Source: JBBAAW01 sp041658075
Lineage (GTDB): Bacteria > Patescibacteriota > WWE3 > UBA101185 > UBA10185
Length of the DNA stretch: 54,114 nucleotides
Direction of reading: 5' to 3'
Assembly (NCBI GenBank): GCA_041658075.1
Contig: JBBAAW010000004.1
Span: forward strand, 1 to 54,114
Below are positions 6,356 through 15,277 of the stretch, in pieces; position 1 is the first letter of the stretch; each line of letters opens with the position of its first letter. A model generated the notes under the pieces. It saw only the letters and a list, made by a program, of their open reading frames with translations. It had not been told where the DNA came from and made no database searches. The translations under genes and the position numbers were made by a program.

Positions 6356-9205
6356 GTGGCAAAAGGCTTTGAACTAAATGTTGACCAAAAGAAGGCGGTT
6401 GAGCACAAAAAAGGTCCTATTATAGTGGTGGCGGGCGCCGGTACAGGGAAAACGCGTGTAATTACTGAGCGGATAAAATACCTTATTCAGGAAAAAGGTG
6501 TAGATTCGGATTCTATCTTGGCGCTAACTTTTACCGAAAAAGCTGCTAATGAAATGCTGGAGAGGATTGGCGACATTATGCCCTTGGGTTATAAGGAGCC
6601 ATGGGTTTCCACCTTTCATTCCTTTGCAGACAGGGTTTTGAAGAAGGAGGGTTTGGGGATTGGGTTAGACATTGGTTATCAAATTCTTTCTTATCCCAAA
6701 CAGTGGTTGTTAGTGAGGAGAAATCTTTTCGACTTTGATTTGGATTATTATAGGCCTTTGGGAAACCCCACTAAGTTTATTTCCGCAATGCTCAAATTTA
6801 TATCGCGACTTCAAGATGAAGGTATCGATGACGTGACTTTTGGAAAATTCGCAAGAAATTTTTCTGGTGACGAAGGTGAAAAGAAACGATGGTTTGAACT
6901 TGCATCGTTCTATAGAAAATATCAGGAGTTAAAGATCAAAAATTCCTATATGGATTTTGGCGATTTAATCTTATGGTGCCTAAAACTTTTTAAAAGCCGA
7001 CCTAATACACTTAAAAAGTATCAAAAGCAGTTTTTATACATTATGATAGACGAATTTCAAGACACCAATTTTTCCCAGTACGAGCTTGTAAAACTACTTT
7101 TCCCGTTAAGAGAATCCGCGAGAAGTTTAATGGTAGTTGGGGACGACTCTCAATCTATCTATAAATTTAGGGGTGCGGCGGTTTCTAACATTCTGGAATT
7201 TAAAGATGACTTCAAAAAATCGGAAATGATCACGTTAATAAAGAATTATCGTTCATTCCAAAGTATTTTAGATCCGGCTTACGCACTTATTCAAAATAAT
7301 AATCCCGACACATTGGAATCAAAATTAAATATTAGTAAGAAATTAATTTCTGCACACAAGAAAAGTAAAGTTGTTCCTCAGGTTTATGAGTTTTCCCGTT
7401 TGGACGAAGAGGTTGACTTTGTTGTTTCCAAAATTGAGAAATTACTTTCTCAGGATCCCCAAATGTCGTATAGGGATATTGCAATCTTGGCTAGGGCTAA
7501 TAATCATCTGGACCCCTTTGTACTAGCGTTGCGTGCCAAAGAAATTCCTTATCAATTGATTGGTAATAGAGGGCTTTATGATAAAGATGAGGTAAAAAAT
7601 GTGTTGGCATTTTTGCGGATTCTGGCAAACCCTATGGATGGAGTGAGCCTATATAGGGTTCTGAGTAATCCGGTATTTGATGTTTTACCCGCGGACATCT
7701 CAAAAATATTGTCTGATTCTAAATTCAAAAAGATAGATTTTTGGGAATGCGTAAAAAATTCTTCTAGTGAGAATGTAAAAAGTCTAGTCGGAACAATCAC
7801 TGATTTTCAAAAAGAAATGCTTAAGTATTCTCCTTCTGGTTTTATCTTCAAGTCGATCAACACTACAGGAATGTTGGATGCCTACACTAAGGAGGAGACT
7901 GCGGAGAATCTCTTGGCCATTAAAAACCTCAATTTGTTTTTAGATCAGGTTAAAAGTTTTGAGAGTGATTACTATAGAGATCACGGGACCACGCCGAACA
8001 TTTTGGATTTTATGGAATATCTGGACCTTATGACCGAAGCTGGAGATAATCCTGCGCAAGCGGAAATTGAAGATATTGATACCGTCACTCTTTCCACAAC
8101 TCATTCTGCCAAAGGTATGGAATATGAGGCAGTTTTTGTGGTTAATCTAGTTTCCGGAAGATTCCCGTCACGAGAAAGAGGAGATCTAATTGAAATACCA
8201 GACGAGTTAATTAAGGAAACTTTGCCAATCGGAGACGAACATCTACAGGAAGAGCGTAGGCTTTTCTACGTGGCAATGACGAGAGCAAAGAAGCACCTAT
8301 TCTTAACTTATGCCACCAATTATGGTGGTAAGCGAGATACCACCCAATCGGGATTTATTGGAGAAACAGGGATAAAAGTCTCTAAAGAAGTCGCTCGAAC
8401 ACAGAACGAAGAAACACAAACTATGTTTGGAGTTGATTCGCAGTACAGAAAGCAGCAAAGTTTAAGTCACGCGTTTTATCTAGACTACGTAAACTACACG
8501 CAAATTTCGGCGTATCAAACTTGTCCGCTAAAATATAAGTACGCGTATGTAGTTAAAATTCCTACCCAGCCAAGCCACGCGCTAACTTTTGGAAATTCTA
8601 TTCATGCCACTTTGCGCGACTTTCACACTGAAGACATTTTTAGCGGAAACGTAAGTTGTGAGCGGCTGTTAGAGCTTTATAAAAAAGATTTTGACGGCAC
8701 GGGCTATCTTGATCCAAAACAAAGGGAACAAAGGTTTTTGTCGGGCGAGAAATTCCTTAAGGAGTATTACAAAAAAGAAAAAAGCACAGGTAAAAAAATT
8801 ATTGAATTGGAAAAAACCATCACCTTAAAGCTAGCGGGAGTTAAATTTACCGGGCGGGTGGACAGGATCGACAGAATTGAAGGAAACAAGGTGGAGATTA
8901 TTGACTATAAAACCGGCAAACTCAAGGAACAAAAAGATGTAGACAAGGATTTGCAGACTTCTTTGTACGCTTGGGGTGTGCGGGAAAATTTTAAATATGA
9001 GCCGGAGATTTTAACTCTTTACTTTGTGGAGGAAGTCACGAAGGTAAGTTCGCATAAAACTTTGGAACAAATTAAGGAGCAGGTTGCTAAGACCGAGGAA
9101 GTTGTGGAAACTATGAAATCCGGCGACTTTACCGCAACTCTCGGTTTTCACTGTGATTGGTGCGATTATAAAGAGCTGTGCCCGTTTGCCCAAAAAGGCA
9201 TTTAG
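6356..9205 (+). CDS. UvrD-type helicase fused to RecB-family nuclease
   Basis: 949 residues from a GTG. The N-terminal two thirds are an SF1A helicase: VAGAGTGKTR (Walker A), LTFTEKAANEM, DEFQDTN (Walker B), VGDDSQSIYKFRGA, HSAKGMEYEAVF and EERRLFYVAMTRAKK. The last quarter is a PD-(D/E)XK nuclease: GRVDRID, then IIDYKTGK, framed by four cysteines in an AddB/Cas4-like arrangement (QTCPLKY upstream; CDWCDYKELC at the end) that probably bind an Fe-S cluster. This makes it a single-chain counterpart of AddAB/RecBCD-type end-resection enzymes, for double-strand break repair or degradation of foreign linear DNA. It overlaps the convergent FemAB-like gene by 4 bases. Confidence 0.92.
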   Translation: MAKGFELNVDQKKAVEHKKGPIIVVAGAGTGKTRVITERIKYLIQEKGVDSDSILALTFTEKAANEMLERIGDIMPLGYKEPWVSTFHSFADRVLKKEGLGIGLDIGYQILSYPKQWLLVRRNLFDFDLDYYRPLGNPTKFISAMLKFISRLQDEGIDDVTFGKFARNFSGDEGEKKRWFELASFYRKYQELKIKNSYMDFGDLILWCLKLFKSRPNTLKKYQKQFLYIMIDEFQDTNFSQYELVKLLFPLRESARSLMVVGDDSQSIYKFRGAAVSNILEFKDDFKKSEMITLIKNYRSFQSILDPAYALIQNNNPDTLESKLNISKKLISAHKKSKVVPQVYEFSRLDEEVDFVVSKIEKLLSQDPQMSYRDIAILARANNHLDPFVLALRAKEIPYQLIGNRGLYDKDEVKNVLAFLRILANPMDGVSLYRVLSNPVFDVLPADISKILSDSKFKKIDFWECVKNSSSENVKSLVGTITDFQKEMLKYSPSGFIFKSINTTGMLDAYTKEETAENLLAIKNLNLFLDQVKSFESDYYRDHGTTPNILDFMEYLDLMTEAGDNPAQAEIEDIDTVTLSTTHSAKGMEYEAVFVVNLVSGRFPSRERGDLIEIPDELIKETLPIGDEHLQEERRLFYVAMTRAKKHLFLTYATNYGGKRDTTQSGFIGETGIKVSKEVARTQNEETQTMFGVDSQYRKQQSLSHAFYLDYVNYTQISAYQTCPLKYKYAYVVKIPTQPSHALTFGNSIHATLRDFHTEDIFSGNVSCERLLELYKKDFDGTGYLDPKQREQRFLSGEKFLKEYYKKEKSTGKKIIELEKTITLKLAGVKFTGRVDRIDRIEGNKVEIIDYKTGKLKEQKDVDKDLQTSLYAWGVRENFKYEPEILTLYFVEEVTKVSSHKTLEQIKEQVAKTEEVVETMKSGDFTATLGFHCDWCDYKELCPFAQKGI

Positions 9206-10125
9206 AGAGGGATGGCGGAGTTGTAAAGACGGGAGAGGAACTTTAGAACTGATGAGTAGTATTTAATCACGGGGTATGGATACTGGATATCGATCCCACC
9301 AAATCTTTCTTTAAAATGAGAAAATCCGCCCCAAGTTTTGGTAAACGAGGGGAATCTTTTATCATCTTTGCCTTCCAAGTCCAGAAAATTGTAACCGTGC
9401 GACTTTAGGTACAAGATCGACTCCCACAAAAGCAAGTAGCCAAACTTAGTTTTTCTCCCTTCTTCTGAAGTTCCGCCGTGCATAAACCAAACATTTCCGT
9501 TAAAGCCCAAAAACATTTTTGTTCCGCAGATAACATTATCGACGCTTTTTACCACGGCAATGTGGCACTCCGATCCCCAAAGGTCGATCTTGGTTTTTAA
9601 GTCGTCAAAACTTGGTACAAAAAATTTTTGTTTTATGGCGGTGTTTTTTAGAGCCGGATAAACTTGGGATAACAAATCGACACTAGGGCTATTAAAAAAT
9701 TCTACATGTCCGCCCTCTCTTTTTGCTCGGTTGATGGAGTATTTGGCGCTGTGGCTAAGGTTTTTTTCCAGAGTGACGGTGTCGTTTTGTAGGTCAATAA
9801 AAATGGTTGACGGCGGACACAGGGGCGACTGACTGATTTTGTAGTGTGCACTGGTTAAATCATCGACGCTTTGTTCTAACGAAGGCTCAAGTTTAACAAA
9901 CGCAAATTTATTTTCTTGGGCGAGTTGGTCGATATATTTTAAGTCGTTCGCGTTTAAATTTACGGGTCGTTGCATTTTAGCAAGTGTTAATGGCCCGGCC
10001 CCCCGACAGTAAATGTTTTTACAGTCGCCCAAAGAATGTTTTTTCCACCCCAAATATTTAAGGTACTCACCCCACTGCGGAGATTGCCTGATATCTACTA
10101 TCTGATTAATTTTAGAATTTTCCAT
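9202..10125 (-). CDS. FemAB-like aminoacyltransferase, paralog 2
   Basis: 307 residues of the FemA/FemB/FemX family (double GNAT fold). FemABX enzymes use aminoacyl-tRNA to add bridge amino acids to the peptidoglycan stem peptide at the inner membrane face. Recognisable parts: SPQWGEYLKYLGW at the start, a central SAKYSINRAKREG block, then NVWFMHGGTSEEGRK, LLLWESI, FLDLEGKDD and FKERFGG near the end, the usual C-terminal order. Its ATG lies 28 bases inside the preceding gene, which encodes a paralog, so the two are translationally coupled. The donor amino acid cannot be predicted. Confidence 0.85.
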   Translation of the reverse strand: MENSKINQIVDIRQSPQWGEYLKYLGWKKHSLGDCKNIYCRGAGPLTLAKMQRPVNLNANDLKYIDQLAQENKFAFVKLEPSLEQSVDDLTSAHYKISQSPLCPPSTIFIDLQNDTVTLEKNLSHSAKYSINRAKREGGHVEFFNSPSVDLLSQVYPALKNTAIKQKFFVPSFDDLKTKIDLWGSECHIAVVKSVDNVICGTKMFLGFNGNVWFMHGGTSEEGRKTKFGYLLLWESILYLKSHGYNFLDLEGKDDKRFPSFTKTWGGFSHFKERFGGIDIQYPYPVIKYYSSVLKFLSRLYNSAIPL

Positions 10126-11039
10126 CTTAGATTGTTGGCAAGATTAAACATTTTGTAGATTTTTGCGTTGACCACGAAATCGTACGAATCCATGAATTCC
10201 ACCAGCTGTCCGCCAAATTTAAGTTTAAAGTTGGTAAAGCCCCACCAAGGGTCGGTTTGGTCGTTAATGTCTCTGCACGCTCCCCACATGTCAAAAGAGG
10301 TGCAACCAAGCTCCTTGCCAAATTTTATAGCTTCCCATCCAAGAAGATTGCTGGGAAACAGATTTTGCAATTTGTCTGCCGAGCCTCCGTAAGGGTAATA
10401 AAGTACGTTGTTGTAGGAAAAAAGCATCCAAGAGGAAAGCGCTTCGCCGTTAAATTTTGCGGTTAAAATGTGGCACATTCCTTTTGGTGATAAGATTTCC
10501 CAGATTTTTTGATAATAGTGTTTAGGGTGAATGTAATATTTCTGCCTTAAAGAGGTGGCGTAGAGGAATTCAAAAAAGGTTTCAAAGTCGCTTAGGTTTT
10601 TTGCTTTTTCTATTATTACACCGTTTTTTTGCGCCAATTTCATGTTGTATCGATGTTTTGAGTGCAGGTTTGTTAATAACTCGTCCTCGGTTTTGTTTAG
10701 ATTTAAAATTACAGTGCTACTGGCAAAGGTTTCTTTTGGCGACTTAATGCAGTGGTTTTGGAAAATTGTTTCCGCGTTTTTTGCTTGGGGCGAGTCTTTT
10801 ACAACATTAGGTACATCGAAGTTTATACTTACACAGCTCTCGTTTTTGAGCGACTTTTTAAGTCTATCCCAGTCAATTGAAAACGGATTAACCTTTGGAC
10901 AATACGCCACATAATAGGGCGAAAAGGGTATTTGGTGCTTGGAGTAAAAAATTTCTCCGCACTGCACAGTTTCTGTGCCGTAAGCCGTTTTAAACTCCGC
11001 CCACTCTTGTGTTTGAACTATGTGACTTGTAGTTTGCAT
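10098..11039 (-). CDS. FemAB-like aminoacyltransferase, paralog 1
   Basis: 313 residues, same family and layout as the next gene: TQEWAEFK at the start, SKHRYNMKLAQKNGV in the middle, YYPYGGSADK, LLGWEAIKFG, SFDMWGACRD and FKLKFGG near the C-terminus. Two tandem, diverged FemAB-like proteins suggest that the organism adds a two-step or two-residue bridge to its cell wall, or modifies other lipid-linked substrates. A TATAAT box on the same strand (about 11055-11060) lies 15 bases before the ATG, which would give a short leader of about 8 bases. Confidence 0.85.
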   Translation of the reverse strand: MQTTSHIVQTQEWAEFKTAYGTETVQCGEIFYSKHQIPFSPYYVAYCPKVNPFSIDWDRLKKSLKNESCVSINFDVPNVVKDSPQAKNAETIFQNHCIKSPKETFASSTVILNLNKTEDELLTNLHSKHRYNMKLAQKNGVIIEKAKNLSDFETFFEFLYATSLRQKYYIHPKHYYQKIWEILSPKGMCHILTAKFNGEALSSWMLFSYNNVLYYPYGGSADKLQNLFPSNLLGWEAIKFGKELGCTSFDMWGACRDINDQTDPWWGFTNFKLKFGGQLVEFMDSYDFVVNAKIYKMFNLANNLRWKILKLIR

Positions 11040-11124
11040 AAATTCTCAATATGTATTATAAGTTAAAGTATCAATTCCGCAATATAGCGGGGTTAGATAG
11101 AGACTGCGGTCCGTTCTAGAAAGG

Positions 11125-11168
11125 CGAGCCGCTTAAAGGGCTCGGAGTCGTAAGGGCATCGGGCCCTT
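11125..11168. other. Two tandem GC-rich hairpins after rsmA
   Basis: CGAGCC (11125-11130) pairs with GGCTCG (11139-11144), and AAGGGC (11152-11157) pairs with GCCCTT (11163-11168). The second stem abuts the rsmA stop codon. On the minus strand no T-run follows; on the plus strand a TTTTA follows, overlapping rsmA. It may be a structured intergenic spacer, mRNA 3'-end protection or part of a small RNA; I cannot decide. Confidence 0.4.
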
Positions 11169-11942
11169 TTACATCTTTTCACTGAATATTTGCGAATACA
11201 CGTCTGAATTGTAGTTTTGAGCCCGTTTTGTACTATCGAGTTGGTATTCTTCCAATTTCTCCTTGGTAAATACTTTATTTAACATTTTTCGGGGGTGGGA
11301 AAAAATGTGGTGAAGGAATTTCTCGTAACGTGAAATGTCAGGAATTAGTTCATCGGTCGGTTTTCTTGTGAGCTTAATAACCGCACCTTCTACTTTGGGG
11401 ATCGGAGAAAAAAGATTTTTGTCGACAATTTTTAGAATTTCCGTTTTATAAAATGTTTGAACAAAAACAGAAAGATAACTTGAATCTGGCGCTTGCTCGC
11501 AGATTTTTTGCGCGACTTCTTTTTGAATTAGGAAGACGCAAGTTTCCGGCCTCGGCTTGATTTTTATCAATTTATGAATGAGCGGCGAGGTAATGTTATA
11601 AGGAAGTGAACCGATTATTTTTAAATGGGTGTTTTCCGATATCTTAAAGTCGTCCAATAAATTTAAAATATTGGCGTTCACAATTTTTACATTCGCATTT
11701 TCAATTATTTTTGACTTTAAGATGGGAATGAGGTCGATATCAAACTCCACGGCAGTAAGGTGGGCATTTTGGGTATTGCAAACCGACGCTAAAGATTGTG
11801 TTAAAGCCCCCGTACCACTGCCGATCTCTATAATTTGGTCGCCGTTAGAAACATCGACGCTTTCCACCATCAGTTGGGCAATCTTAGGGTCAGTTAAAAA
11901 ATTTTGCCCCAGATACTTTTTTGCTCTAATATGCTCTACCAT
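11169..11942 (-). CDS. rsmA: RsmA (KsgA), 16S rRNA adenine dimethyltransferase
   Basis: 257 residues. RsmA dimethylates two adjacent adenines in the 3' hairpin of 16S rRNA during late 30S assembly. KKYLGQNFLTD opens the protein, IIEIGSGTGALT is the SAM-binding glycine loop, and IIGSLPYNITSPLI is motif IV; here the usual Asn of NLPY is Ser. Its start overlaps the 3' end of the uvrD-like gene by 7 bases on the same strand, so both come from the promoter near 13890. Confidence 0.93.
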   Translation of the reverse strand: MVEHIRAKKYLGQNFLTDPKIAQLMVESVDVSNGDQIIEIGSGTGALTQSLASVCNTQNAHLTAVEFDIDLIPILKSKIIENANVKIVNANILNLLDDFKISENTHLKIIGSLPYNITSPLIHKLIKIKPRPETCVFLIQKEVAQKICEQAPDSSYLSVFVQTFYKTEILKIVDKNLFSPIPKVEGAVIKLTRKPTDELIPDISRYEKFLHHIFSHPRKMLNKVFTKEKLEEYQLDSTKRAQNYNSDVYSQIFSEKM

Positions 11943-13882
11943 GAAAAATTTCTCCTACTGGAATCCATCTCGTTTAAATAATCGTCCATATCCTTATTTA
12001 AATTTTTGCTTTTCATAGGCAAGGGCGATTTCTTATTCTTAATTATTTTTAACATCTCTTTAGGGATTTCATTTAAAAATCTGCTGGGCGGATTGGATTG
12101 GATACTTCCAAAATACATTCTCAAACCCGCGTTGCTAAAATAAAGTTTTTCCATGGCGCGAGTTACCGCCACATAACAAAGCCTGCGCTCTTCTTCTAGT
12201 TCCGCCATTTCTCCCAAAGATTGCGCATGCGGGAAAAGTCCTTCTTCCATGCCTACAATGAAAACTATAGGAAATTCCAGACCTTTGGCGGAATGTATAG
12301 TCATAAGGGAAACAAAGTTTTTATCTGTTTCACTCTTGTGGCCAGGTTTATCTGAGCTCTCTATAAGCGCCACATTTTCCAAAAACTCTTCCAAATTAGT
12401 AAATTCCGAGGCCACGCTTCTTAATTCCTTGATGTTTTCAATTCTGGACTGTGCCTCATCCGAGCCGTCGTTTAAGTATTCCAAGTACTCCGCAACTTTT
12501 ATAATTTCATCCATGGTCTCTAGAGTAGATCTTTCCGGCGACTTTTCTATCCAGTTGTCAAAAGGAAGTTTGGTTCTGGCAACAACTTCTTCCAACACCC
12601 ATCCGTTATTTTTTAAAACTTCTTTAGACTTGTCGCCAATTCCTTTTGGGGGCACGTTTATAATTCTCTCCCACGACACCGAGTCCTTTGGGTTATGAAC
12701 CACGCGTAAGTAGGCAACAATATCCTTAATTTCTTTCCGCGCGTAAAATTTAAGTCCGCCATAAATTCTGTACGGAATGTTATTTCTAATGAGTGACTCC
12801 TCCATGCTTCGGGATTGGGCGTTAGTTCGGTACAAGACGGCAAAATCTTTGTACGACCTTTTGGCTTTTAGAATTTCATCGCAAATAAATTTTGCCTCGT
12901 CTTTTTCACTTTCCGCGGTGTAATAAGAAGGTGCCTCACCGGCACCTTGCTCGGTCCATAAATTTAAGGAGATGTGCGAAGTGTTATTTTTAATAATGTG
13001 TTTTGCCGTGTCCAAAATATTTTGCGTAGAGCGGTAGTTTTGTTCCAGATGATAAATCTGCGCGTTTGGGTAGTCTTTTTGAAAATTTAAAATGTTTCGG
13101 TAATCCGCTCCTCTAAAGCTATAAATAGCTTGCGACATGTCGCCCACTACATAAAGATTATGGCTCTTTTGCGAAAGTAACTTGGTAATTTGGTACTGCG
13201 CTTTGTTGGTGTCCTGATATTCGTCAACCATAATAAACTCAAATTGTTTTTGATATTTTTCTAGAGTCTCCGGCGACGCTTTGAAAAGATTTACGACTTC
13301 GAAAAGCAGGTCGTCAAAGTCTAGGGCGTTATTGTTAGCCAGTGTTTGTTGATAGCGGGGATATATTTGCGCCACCGTTTTTTGAAAAATTCCTCTAGCG
13401 TAAGCGTGATACTGCTCATGGGAGATAAGCTCGTTTTTTGCGTTGGAAATAGTGCCAAGTACCGCCCGTGGACTGGTCTTTTTTGGGTCCAATCCCAGCT
13501 CTTTAACTATGTTTTTTATGATTGATTCGGAATCATCGGTGTCATAAATTAAAAAGTTTGGAGAAATTCCGTTGTTTTTACCGTCTTTTTTTAGAATTCT
13601 TACGCAGATAGAGTGAAAAGTTCCGCACCAGTAAAGAGAATCCTGGGCGCTAAGCAGTTTGTCGACCCGATTTTTCATTTCACTTGATGCTTTATTAGTA
13701 AAAGTTACGCACAAAATTCTTTCCGGTGACACTCCATGCTCTTGTATCAAATGAGCGACTCTGTGAGTAAGCACCCGCGTTTTTCCGCTGCCGGGTCCCG
13801 CCACTACCAACGCAGGTCCTGTAAAATGCTGTACGGCTTTAATTTGTTGGGGATTAAGATCTTTCTCTTCAAAATTCAGCAC
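11936..13882 (-). CDS. uvrD: UvrD/PcrA-type DNA helicase
   Basis: 648 residues from a GTG. A complete SF1A helicase: NPQQIKAVQH (Q motif), GPGSGKTRVLTHR (Walker A), VTFTNKASSEM, FHSICVRIL, DEYQDTNKAQ (Walker B), VGDMSQAIYSFRGAD, HSAKGLEFPIVFIVGMEEG (cite in two parts) and EERRLCYVAVTRAME. Unlike the gene at 6356 it has no nuclease domain. It is somewhat shorter than PcrA of Firmicutes (about 720). The likely role is unwinding in nucleotide-excision repair and displacement of proteins from DNA. Its extended -10 box ends six bases before the GTG, predicting a leaderless mRNA. Confidence 0.93.
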   Translation of the reverse strand: MLNFEEKDLNPQQIKAVQHFTGPALVVAGPGSGKTRVLTHRVAHLIQEHGVSPERILCVTFTNKASSEMKNRVDKLLSAQDSLYWCGTFHSICVRILKKDGKNNGISPNFLIYDTDDSESIIKNIVKELGLDPKKTSPRAVLGTISNAKNELISHEQYHAYARGIFQKTVAQIYPRYQQTLANNNALDFDDLLFEVVNLFKASPETLEKYQKQFEFIMVDEYQDTNKAQYQITKLLSQKSHNLYVVGDMSQAIYSFRGADYRNILNFQKDYPNAQIYHLEQNYRSTQNILDTAKHIIKNNTSHISLNLWTEQGAGEAPSYYTAESEKDEAKFICDEILKAKRSYKDFAVLYRTNAQSRSMEESLIRNNIPYRIYGGLKFYARKEIKDIVAYLRVVHNPKDSVSWERIINVPPKGIGDKSKEVLKNNGWVLEEVVARTKLPFDNWIEKSPERSTLETMDEIIKVAEYLEYLNDGSDEAQSRIENIKELRSVASEFTNLEEFLENVALIESSDKPGHKSETDKNFVSLMTIHSAKGLEFPIVFIVGMEEGLFPHAQSLGEMAELEEERRLCYVAVTRAMEKLYFSNAGLRMYFGSIQSNPPSRFLNEIPKEMLKIIKNKKSPLPMKSKNLNKDMDDYLNEMDSSRRNFSW

Positions 13883-13888
13883 TTACGA

Positions 13889-13897
13889 ATGATATCA
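13889..13897 (-). promoter_or_regulatory. Extended -10 for uvrD-rsmA
   Basis: TGATATCAT on the minus strand; six bases to the GTG at 13882. Confidence 0.6.
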
Positions 13898-14046
13898 CCT
13901 TAGCTTGGGGTAAGAGTGTGATGGGTCCATTCCCAGCAATGGTTTTTGGTTGTTGTTACGATGTAGATTTCAGTTTCTACTATATTCGAGATACACAAAG
14001 AGGCATCTTAAGCCATGTGAAAGAAACTAGGAAGCTCGGTTATGTG

Positions 14047-14052
14047 TATAAT
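14047..14052 (+). promoter_or_regulatory. -10 box for miaB operon
   Basis: TATAAT ending 10 bases before the miaB ATG, implying a leader of about 3 bases. The rest of the 180-base gap between uvrD and miaB shows nothing I recognise. Confidence 0.5.
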
Positions 14053-14062
14053 TCTTTGACTT

Positions 14063-15277
14063 ATGAATTTTGCCAAAAAATATTACATAAAAACCTTTGG
14101 TTGTCAGGCTAATATTGCCGATTCCGGAACTATGGGAGGAATTGTGGAGGCGTTGGGATTTGAGAAGTTTGTTCTGGCGGATCGGGGTGACGAGTCGGTA
14201 CGGAATGATACTGCGCTTCGGGATGATGCATTGGAAGAGGTTTTAAGAAATGTCGATCTTTTAATAATAAACACCTGTTCTGTGCGTCAAAAAAGCGAGG
14301 ATAAGATTTATGGGATGGGAAAGATGATCAAAAAGGTGTTGGCCGACTCCGGAAAAAAACCTACGATTATTTTATCGGGATGTATGGTGGGTTCGGCGGT
14401 GGGGGAAAGAAAAAGGCTTGAACTTGGGGAGCTAAAGAAGAAAATGCCTTGGGTGGACGCGTACATTAGTCCTGCAGATATTCATAACTTGCCCAATGTT
14501 TTGTCGTTTTCTAAAAAGGTCGACTTAAAAACTATTACTCCGGTAGTGGAAGGTGAGGATTTTGCGTATGTAAATATTTCCACCGGTTGCGACAATTTTT
14601 GCAGTTATTGCGTAGTGCCTTATGCTCGAGGTAAGGAGGTTTCGCACAGTCACGATGACATTGTGCGGGATGTAAAAAATCTTATTGACAGAGGATACAA
14701 GCGGATTATGTTGTGTGGGCAAAATGTAAATTCTTGGGGGTTAGGGATGGCGGAAAAGTTTAAAATTAGATCAGGCGACAGCAAAAGAACCCCCTTTGCG
14801 AATTTGTTGAGAGAGGTTCGAATGCTAGACGGGTTAGAGGAACTAGCGTTTATTTCATCCAATCCGTTTGATTTTACACAAGAGCTAATTGAGGTTTTGA
14901 AGCTTCCAAAAATGTCTAAATATCTGCATATTGCAGTGCAATCCGGCAATAACGAAGTGCTAAAGAAAATGAACCGGCGCCACACCGTGGAAGAATTTAT
15001 AAGTTTGGTTAGAGACATCGAAAAAGCCATACCTGATATTGAATTGGGAACAGATATTATTGTGGGTTTTTCTGGAGAAACCCGCGAGCAGTTTATGGAT
15101 ACCGTGGAGTTGTTTAAGAAGGTAAAATTTAAAGTTGCCTTTATTTCCATTTATTCTCCACGGAAAGGTACGCCCGCGGAGAAATTTTATAAAGACGATG
15201 TTTCCCTTAAAGAGAAAAAGTGGCGGCACGCTTACTTAACAAAAATTTGGCGGGAAGGTTTAAAAAATGGAAGGTAA
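14063..15277 (+). CDS. miaB: MiaB, tRNA methylthiotransferase
   Basis: 404 residues. MiaB adds a methylthio group to i6A37 of tRNAs that read UNN codons. It has the N-terminal cluster-binding cysteines (KTFGCQAN, NTCSVRQKSEDKIYGMG, LSGCMVG) and the radical-SAM motif CDNFCSYC in TGCDNFCSYCVVPYARG. The protein ends at WREGLKNGR soon after the radical-SAM barrel. MiaB is usually about 440 residues or more with a C-terminal TRAM RNA-binding domain, which is absent here. miaA, which makes its substrate, overlaps the 3' end by 11 bases. Confidence 0.93.
   Translation: MNFAKKYYIKTFGCQANIADSGTMGGIVEALGFEKFVLADRGDESVRNDTALRDDALEEVLRNVDLLIINTCSVRQKSEDKIYGMGKMIKKVLADSGKKPTIILSGCMVGSAVGERKRLELGELKKKMPWVDAYISPADIHNLPNVLSFSKKVDLKTITPVVEGEDFAYVNISTGCDNFCSYCVVPYARGKEVSHSHDDIVRDVKNLIDRGYKRIMLCGQNVNSWGLGMAEKFKIRSGDSKRTPFANLLREVRMLDGLEELAFISSNPFDFTQELIEVLKLPKMSKYLHIAVQSGNNEVLKKMNRRHTVEEFISLVRDIEKAIPDIELGTDIIVGFSGETREQFMDTVELFKKVKFKVAFISIYSPRKGTPAEKFYKDDVSLKEKKWRHAYLTKIWREGLKNGR

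Noticed and set aside
13918..14112. 64-codon frame before miaB
   Set aside because: Overlaps the miaB start and -10 box; no ribosome site; composition not protein-like.
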